A stretch of DNA of 64,000 nucleotides from Nemertoderma westbladi. Lineage: Eukaryota; Xenacoelomorpha; Nemertodermatida; Nemertodermatidae. The translations under genes were made by a program, and so were the position numbers. The notes beneath the pieces are model-generated. The model did no database searches. It saw only the letters and a program-made list of their open reading frames with translations, and was not told the origin of the DNA. The DNA lies in the NCBI GenBank assembly GCA_032718475.1, contig JAUCBJ010007021.1, positions 1 to 64,000 on the forward strand, written 5' to 3'. Below are positions 57,033-64,000 of this stretch, in pieces. How positions within the stretch are numbered: position 1 is the stretch's first letter; each line of letters opens with the position of its first letter.

Positions 57033-60000
57033 CGCAAGGAGAAGTAGTTGTTGGAGGTACGACTGGTGGGGTGGTTGTAGGAGGTACTACTGGTGGGGTG
57101 GTTGTAGGAGGTACGACTGGTGGGGTGGTTGTAGGAGGTACGACTGGTGGGGTGGTTGTAGGAGGTACGACTGGTGGGGTGGTTGTTGGAGGTACGACTG
57201 GTGGGGTGGTTGTAGGAGGTACGACTGGTGGGGTGGTTGTTGGAGGTACGACTGGTGGGGTGGTTGTAGGAGGTACGACAGGTGGGGTGGTTGTAGGAGG
57301 TACGACTGGTGGGGTGGTTGTAGGAGGAACGACAGGTGGGGTGGTTGTAGGCGGTACTACTGGTGGGGTGGTTGTTGGAGGTACGACAGGTGGGGTGGTT
57401 GTAGGAGGTACGACTGGTGGGGTGGTTGTAGGAGGTACGACTGGTGGGGTGGTTGTTGGAGGTACGACTGGTGGGGTGGTTGTAGGAGGTACGACTGGTG
57501 GGGTGGTTGTAGGAGGTACTACTGGTGGGGTGGTTGTAGGAGGTACGACTGGTGGGGTGGTTGTAGGAGGTACGACTGGTGGGGTGGTTGTTGGAGGTAC
57601 GACTGGTGGGGTGGTTGTTGGAGGTACGACTGGTGGGGTGGTTGTTGGAGGTACGACTGGTGGGGTGGTTGTAGGAGGTACGACTGGTGGGGTGGTTGTA
57701 GGAGGTACGACTGGTGGGGTGGTTGTTGGAGGTACGACTGGTGGGGTGGTTGTAGGAGGTACGACTGGTGGGGTGGTTGTTGGAGGTACGACAGGTGGGG
57801 TGGTTGTTGGAGGTACGACTGGTGGGGTGGTTGTTGGAGGTACGACTGGTGGGGTGGTTGTAGGAGGTACGACTGGTGGGGTGGTTGTTGGAGGTACGAC
57901 TGGTGGGGTGGTTGTAGGAGGTACGACTGGTGGGGTGGTTGTAGGAGGTACTACTGGTGGGGTGGTTGTAGGAGGTACGACAGGTGGGGTGGTTGTTGGA
58001 GGTACGACTGGTGGAGTGGTTGTAGGCGGTACGACTGGTGGGGTGGTTGTAGGAGGTACTACTGGCGGGGTGGTTGTTGGAGGTACGACAGGTGGGGTGG
58101 TTGTGGAGGTACGACTGGTGGGGTGGTCGTAGGAGGTACGACTGGTGGGGTGGTTGTTGGAGGTACGACTGGTGGGGTGGTTGTAGGAGGTACGACTGGT
58201 GGGGTGGTTGTTGGAGGTACGACTGGTGGGGTGGTTGTAGGAGGTACGACTGGTGGGGTGGTTGTTGGAGGTACGACTGGTGGGGTGGTTGTAGGAGGTA
58301 CGACTGGTGGGGTGGTTGTTGGAGGTACGACTGGTGGGGTGGTTGTAGGAGGTACGACTGGTGGGGTGGTTGTTGGAGGTACGACTGGTGGAGTGGTTGT
58401 AGGAGGTACGACTGGTGGGGTGGTTGTAGGAGGTACGACTGGTGGGGTGGTTGTAGGAGGTACGACTGGTGGGGTGGTTGTAGGAGGTACGACTGGTGGG
58501 GTGGTTGTAGGAGGTACGACTGGTGGGGTGGTTGTAGGAGGTACGACTGGTGGGGTGGTTGTTGGAGGTACGACTGGTGGGGTGGTTGTAGGAGGTACGA
58601 CTGGTGGGGTGGTTGTAGGAGGTACGACTGGTGGGGTGGTTGTAGGAGGTACGACTGGTGGGGTGGTTGTAGGAGGTACGACTGGTGGGGTGGTTGTTGG
58701 AGGTACGACTGGTGGGGTGGTTGTAGGAGGTACGACTGGTGGGGTGGTTGTTGGAGGTACGACTGGTGGGGTGGTTGTAGGAGGTACGACTGGTGGGGTG
58801 GTTGTTGGAGGTACGACTGGTGGGGTGGTTGTAGGAGGTACGACTGGTGGGGTGGTTGTTGGAGGTACGACTGGTGGGGTGGTTGTAGGAGGTACGACTG
58901 GTGGGGTGGTTGTAGGAGGTACGACAGGTGGGGTGGTTGTAGGAGGTACGACTGGTGGGGTGGTTGTAGGAGGTACGACAGGTGGGGTGGTTGTTGGAGG
59001 TACGACTGGTGGGGTGGTTGTAGGAGGTACGACTGGTGGGGTGGTTGTAGGAGGTACGACTGGTGGGGTGGTTGTTGGAGGTACGACTGGTGGGGTGGTT
59101 GTTGGAGGTACGACTGGTGGGGTGGTTGTCGGAGGTACGACTGGTGGGGTGGTCGTAGGAGGTACGACTGGTGGGGTGGTTGTTGGAGGTACGACTGGTG
59201 GGGTGGTTGTAGGAGGTACGACTGGTGGGGTGGTTGTTGGAGGTACGACTGGTGGAGTGGTTGTAGGAGGTACGACTGGTGGGGTGGTTGTAGGAGGTAC
59301 GACTGGTGGGGTGGTTGTAGGAGGTACGACTGGTGGGGTGGTTGTTGGAGGTACGACTGGTGGAGTGGTTGTTGGAGGTACGACTGGTGGGGTGGTTGTC
59401 GGAGGTACGACTGGTGGGGTGGTCGTAGGAGGTACGACAGGTGGGGTGGTTGTAGGAGGTACGACTGGTGGGGTGGTTGTTGGAGGTACGACTGGTGGGG
59501 TGGTTGTAGGAGGTACGACTGGTGGGGTGGTTGTTGGAGGTACGACTGGTGGGGTGGTTGTTGGAGGTACGACTGGTGGGGTGGTTGTTGGAGGTACGAC
59601 TGGTGGGGTGGTTGTAGGCGGTACTACTGGTGGGGTGGTTGTTGGAGGTACGACTGGTGGGGTGGTTGTAGGAGGTACGACTGGTGGAGTGGTTGTTGGA
59701 GGTACGACTGGTGGGGTGGTTGTAGGAGGTACGACTGGTGGAGTGGTTGTTGGAGGTACTACTGGTGGGGTGGTTGTAGGAGGTACGACGGGTGGGGTGG
59801 TTGTAGGAGGTACGACTGGTGGGGTTGTTGTTGGAGGTACGACTGGTGGGGTGGTTGTTGGAGGTACGACTGGTGGGGTGGTTGTAGGAGGTACGACGGG
59901 TGGGGTGGTTGTAGGAGGTACGACTGGTGGGGTGGTTGTTGGAGGTACGACTGGTGGGGTGGTTGTAGGAGGTACGACAGGTGGGGTGGTTGTTGGAGGT

Positions 60001-63000
60001 ACGACTGGTGGGGTGGTTGTTGGAGGAACGACAGGTGGGGTGGTTGTTGGAGGTACGACTGGCGGGGTAGTTGTCGGAGGTACGACTGGTGGGGTGGTTG
60101 TAGGAGGTACGACTGGTGGGGTGGTTGTTGGAGGTACGACAGGTGGGGTGGTTGTTGGAGGTACGACTGGTGGGGTGGTTGTAGGAGGTACGACTGGTGG
60201 GGTGGTTGTTGGAGGTACGACAGGTGGGGTGGTTGTTGGAGGTACGACTGGTGGGGTGGTTGTAGGAGGTACGACTGGTGGAGTGGTTGTTGGAGGTACG
60301 ACTGGTGGGGTGGTTGTAGGAGGTACGACAGGTGGGGTGGTTGTTGGAGGTACTACTGGTGGGGTGGTTGTAGAAGGCGGTGCTGTAGGGGGTGGGCCTG
60401 GTGGAGTAGTTGTAGGAGGTACGACTGGCGGGGTGGTTGTTGGAGGAACGACAGGTGGGGTGGTTGTAGGCGGTACTACTGGTGGGGTGGTTGTTGGAGG
60501 TACGACTGGTGGGGTGGTTGTAGGCGGTACTACTGGTGGGGTGGTTGTCGGAGGTACGACTGGTGGGGTGGTTGTAGGAGGTACGACTGGTGGGGTGGTT
60601 GTTGGAGGTACGACTGGTGGGGTGGTTGTAGGAGGTACGACTGGTGGGGTGGTTGTAGGAGGTACGACAGGTGGGGTGGTTGTAGGAGGTACGACTGGTG
60701 GGGTGGTTGTAGGAGGTACGACTGGTGGGGTGGTTGTAGGAGGTACTACTGGTGGGTGGTTGTAGGAGGTACGACTGGTGGGGTGGTTGTAGGAGGTACG
60801 ACTGGTGGGGTGGTTGTAGGAGGTACGACTGGTGGGGTGGTTGTAGGAGGTACGACAGGTGGGGTGGTTGTAGGAGGTACGACTGGTGGGGTGGTTGTAG
60901 GAGGTACGACTGGTGGGGTGGTTGTAGGAGGTACGACTGGTGGGGTGGTTGTAGGAGGTACGACTGGTGGGGTGGTTGTTGGAGGTACGACTGGCGGAGT
61001 GGTTGTAGGAGGTACGACTGGTGGGGTGGTTGTAGGAGGTACGACTGGTGGGGTGGTTGTAGGAGGTACGACTGGTGGGGTGGTTGTAGGAGGTACGACA
61101 GGTGGGGTGGTTGTAGGAGGTACGACTGGTGGGGTGGTTGTAGGAGGTACGACTGGTGGGGTGGTTGTAGGAGGTACGACTGGTGGGGTGGTTGTTGGAG
61201 GTACGACTGGTGGGGTGGTTGTAGGAGGTACGACAGGTGGGGTGGTTGTAGGAGGTACGACTGGTGGGGTGGTTGTAGGAGGTACGACTGGTGGGGTGGT
61301 TGTTGGAGGTACGACTGGTGGGGTGGTTGTAGGAGGTACGACTGGTGGGGTGGTTGTAGGCGGTACGACTGGTGGGGTAGTTGTTGGAGGTACTACTGGT
61401 GGGGTGGTTGTAGGAGGAACGACTGGTGGGGTGGTTGTAGGCGGTACTACTGGTGGGGTGGTTGTTGGAGGTACGACAGGTGGGGTGGTTGTTGGAGGTA
61501 CGACTGGTGGGGTGGTTGTAGGAGGAACGACAGGTGGGGTGGTTGTAGGAGGTACGACTGGTGGGGTGGTTGTAGGCGGTACGACTGGTGGGGTGGTTGT
61601 AGGAGGTACGACTGGTGGGGTGGTTGTAGGAGGTACGACAGGTGGGGTGGTTGTAGGCGGTACGACTGGTGGGGTGGTTGTAGGAGGAACGACAGGTGGG
61701 GTGGTTGTAGGCGGTACTACTGGTGGGGTGGTTGTTGGAGGTACGACAGGTGGGGTGGTTGTAGGAGGTACGACTGGTGGGGTGGTTGTAGGAGGTACGA
61801 CTGGTGGGGTGGTTGTTGGAGGTACGACTGGTGGGGTGGTTGTAGGAGGTACGACTGGTGGGGTGGTTGTAGGAGGTACTACTGGTGGGGTGGTTGTAGG
61901 AGGTACGACTGGTGGGGTGGTTGTTGGAGGTACGACTGGTGGGGTGGTTGTAGGAGGTACGACTGGTGGGGTGGTTGTAGGAGGTACGACTGGTGGGGTG
62001 GTTGTTGGAGGTACGACTGGTGGGGTGGTTGTAGGAGGTACGACTGGTGGGGTGGTTGTTGGAGGTACGACTGGTGGGGTGGTTGTTGGAGGTACTACTG
62101 GTGGGGTGGTTGTAGGAGGTACGACTGGTGGGGTGGTTGTAGGAGGTACGACTGGTGGGGTGGTTGTAGGAGGTACGACTGGTGGGGTGGTTGTAGGAGG
62201 TACGACTGGCGGGGTGGTTGTAGGAGGTACGACTGGTGGAGTGGTTGTAGGAGGTACGACAGGTGGGGTGGTTGTAGGAGGTACGACTGGTGGGGTGGTT
62301 GTAGGAGGTACGACTGGTGGGGTGGTTGTAGGAGGTACGACTGGTGGGGTGGTTGTAGGAGGTACGACTGGTGGGGTGGTTGTAGGAGGTACGACTGGTG
62401 GGGTGGTTGTTGGAGGTACGACTGGTGGGGTGGTTGTAGGCGGTACGACTGGTGGGGTGGTTGTTGGAGGTACTACTGGTGGGGTGGTTGTAGGAGGAAC
62501 GACTGGTGGGGTGGTTGTAGGCGGTACTACTGGTGGGGTGGTTGTTGGAGGTACGACAGGTGGGGTGGTTGTAGGAGGTACGACTGGTGGGGTGGTTGTA
62601 GGAGGTACGACTGGTGGGGTGGTTGTAGGAGGTACGACTGGTGGGGTGGTTGTAGGAGGTACGACAGGTGGGGTGGTTGTAGGAGGTACGACAGGTGGGG
62701 TGGTTGTTGGAGGTACGACTGGTGGGGTGGTTGTTGGAGGTACTACTGGCGGAGTGGTTGTAGGAGGTACGACTGGTGGGGTGGTTGTAGGAGGTACGAC
62801 TGGTGGGGTGGTTGTAGGAGGTACGACTGGTGGGGTGGTTGTAGGAGGTACGACAGGTGGGGTGGTTGTAGGAGGTACGACTGGTGGGGTGGTTGTAGGA
62901 GGTACGACTGGTGGGGTGGTTGTAGGAGGTACGACTGGTGGGGTGGTTGTAGGAGGTACGACTGGTGGGGTGGTTGTTGGAGGTACGACTGGCGGAGTGG

Positions 63001-64000
63001 TTGTAGGAGGTACGACTGGTGGGGTGGTTGTAGGAGGTACGACTGGTGGGGTGGTTGTAGGAGGTACGACTGGTGGGGTGGTTGTAGGAGGTACGACAGG
63101 TGGGGTGGTTGTAGGAGGTACGACTGGTGGGGTGGTTGTTGGAGGTACGACTGGCGGAGTGGTTGTAGGAGGTACGACTGGTGGGGTGGTTGTAGGAGGT
63201 ACGACTGGTGGGGTGGTTGTAGGAGGTACGACTGGTGGGGTGGTCGTAGGAGGTACGACTGGTGGAGTGGTTGTAGGAGGTACGACTGGTGGGGTGGTTG
63301 TAGGAGGTACGACTGGTGGGGTGGTTGTTGGAGGTACGACTGGTGGAGTGGTTGTAGGCGGTACGACTGGTGGGGTGGTTGTAGGCGGTACTACTGGTGG
63401 GGTGGTTGTTGGAGGTACGACTGGTGGGGTGGTTGTTGGAGGTACGACTGGTGGGGTGGTTGTCGGAGGTACGACTGGTGGGGTGGTTGTAGGAGGTACG
63501 ACAGGTGGGGTGGTTGTAGGCGGTACTACTGGTGGGGTGGTTGTTGGAGGTACGACTGGTGGGGTGGTTGTAGGCGGTACTACTGGTGGGGTGGTTGTCG
63601 GAGGTACGACTGGTGGGGTGGTTGTAGGAGGTACGACTGGTGGGGTGGTTGTTGGAGGTACGACTGGTGGGGTGGTTGTAGGAGGTACGACTGGTGGGGT
63701 GGTTGTAGGAGGTACGACAGGTGGGGTGGTTGTAGGAGGTACGACTGGTGGGGTGGTTGTAGGAGGTACGACTGGTGGGGTGGTTGTAGGAGGTACGACT
63801 GGTGGGGTGGTTGTAGGAGGTACGACTGGTGGGGTGGTTGTAGGAGGTACGACTGGTGGGGTGGTTGTAGGAGGTACGACTGGTGGGGTGGTTGTTGGAG
63901 GTACGACAGGTGGGGTGGTTGTAGGAGGTACGACTGGTGGGGTGGTTGTAGGAGGTACGACTGGTGGGGTGGTTGTAGGAGGTACGACTGGTGGGGTGGT
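57033..64000 (-). CDS. Mucin-type CTCK protein, Pro/Thr repeat exon (partial)
   Basis: Minus-strand exon running off the right edge. It consists of about 257 copies of a 27-base unit encoding TTTPPVVPP, then TTTSPC and a GTAAGTTC donor (last exon base 57033, phase 1). Such Pro/Thr-rich repeats are mucin-like PTS domains, carry O-glycans and hold the chain extended. Neither the start of the exon nor the N-terminal part of the gene is in the window. Two one-base deletions, near 58104 and 60757, break the reading frame. All three minus-strand frames of the unit are open, so translation would continue in other repeat peptides. Long plus-strand frames here are antisense to this exon. Confidence 0.7.
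57045..64000. repeat. 27-bp minisatellite coding array
   Basis: Highly homogeneous 27-bp units with a few positions in flux (taggagg/ttggagg/taggcgg; acgact/actact/acgaca). One clearly degenerate block lies at about 60366-60415 (gaaggcggtgctgtaggggg). Register is otherwise kept for nearly 7 kb except for the two one-base deletions. Confidence 0.95.

Noticed and set aside
57019-60765. 1,248-codon plus-strand ORF of GTTGGVVV / WWGGCRRYD repeats
   Set aside because: It is antisense to the TTTPPVVPP exon and arises because the 27-bp unit has no stop in those frames; no promoter, signal or splice context supports it.

Overview
This is 64 kb of metazoan nuclear DNA, most likely from a non-mammalian, probably marine invertebrate. 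It has spliced genes with GT-AG introns, a receptor tyrosine kinase, a secreted cystine-knot mucin-type protein, BEL/Pao and several non-LTR retrotransposons, Helitron-like and hAT-like elements, and very heavy satellite content. The sequence alone does not fix the species.

Layout. 1-8150: three tandem ~3-kb macrosatellite units, each with a long hairpin and a tRNA-like segment. 8634-11860 (+): a two-exon receptor tyrosine kinase (signal peptide, Ig, Frizzled-type cysteine-rich domain, TM, kinase) whose intron holds a decayed LINE. 12060-21245: LINE debris, then a satellite array (31-bp then 45-bp units) interrupted by a 5'-truncated LINE. The LINE and its flanking satellite were then duplicated in tandem with a 2,598-bp period. 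21828 to beyond 64000 (-): one very large gene read right to left. It starts with a proline/threonine exon of 27-bp repeats running off the window, followed by a thrombospondin type 1 exon, TIL/VWC-like cysteine-rich exons, a split C-terminal cystine knot (CTCK) and a proline-rich tail. Eight splice junctions agree in phase. Only ~1.2 kb of the ~35 kb downstream of the repeat exon is coding.

The introns of that gene hold most of the remaining content: a TIR transposon (22691-26922) with arrays of an 11-bp palindromic motif and a PWWP-domain ORF; a satellite array in inverse orientation (29375-32215); Helitron-like elements; LINE fragments; an 11.7-kb internally deleted BEL/Pao element with 1,191-bp LTRs and a 5-bp target duplication (34946-47836); and several minisatellites.

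Two patterns stand out. First, at four of the gene's exon-intron junctions, the 5' splice site starts or lies inside a tandem array. In the clearest case (exon 51199-51318) the 20-bp satellite unit is the last 10 exon bases plus the first 10 intron bases, amplified over kilobases, so every unit carries a GTAAGT donor. Second, the 45-bp satellite appears to descend from the 3' coding end of a LINE ORF: both arrays open with a recognisable LINE C-terminus running into repeat units, in opposite orientations. Other points of interest are the PWWP-bearing transposon, the extra zinc-knuckle ORF in the BEL element (split by one in-frame stop), and hairpins in the macrosatellite whose arms differ between units while pairing is kept.
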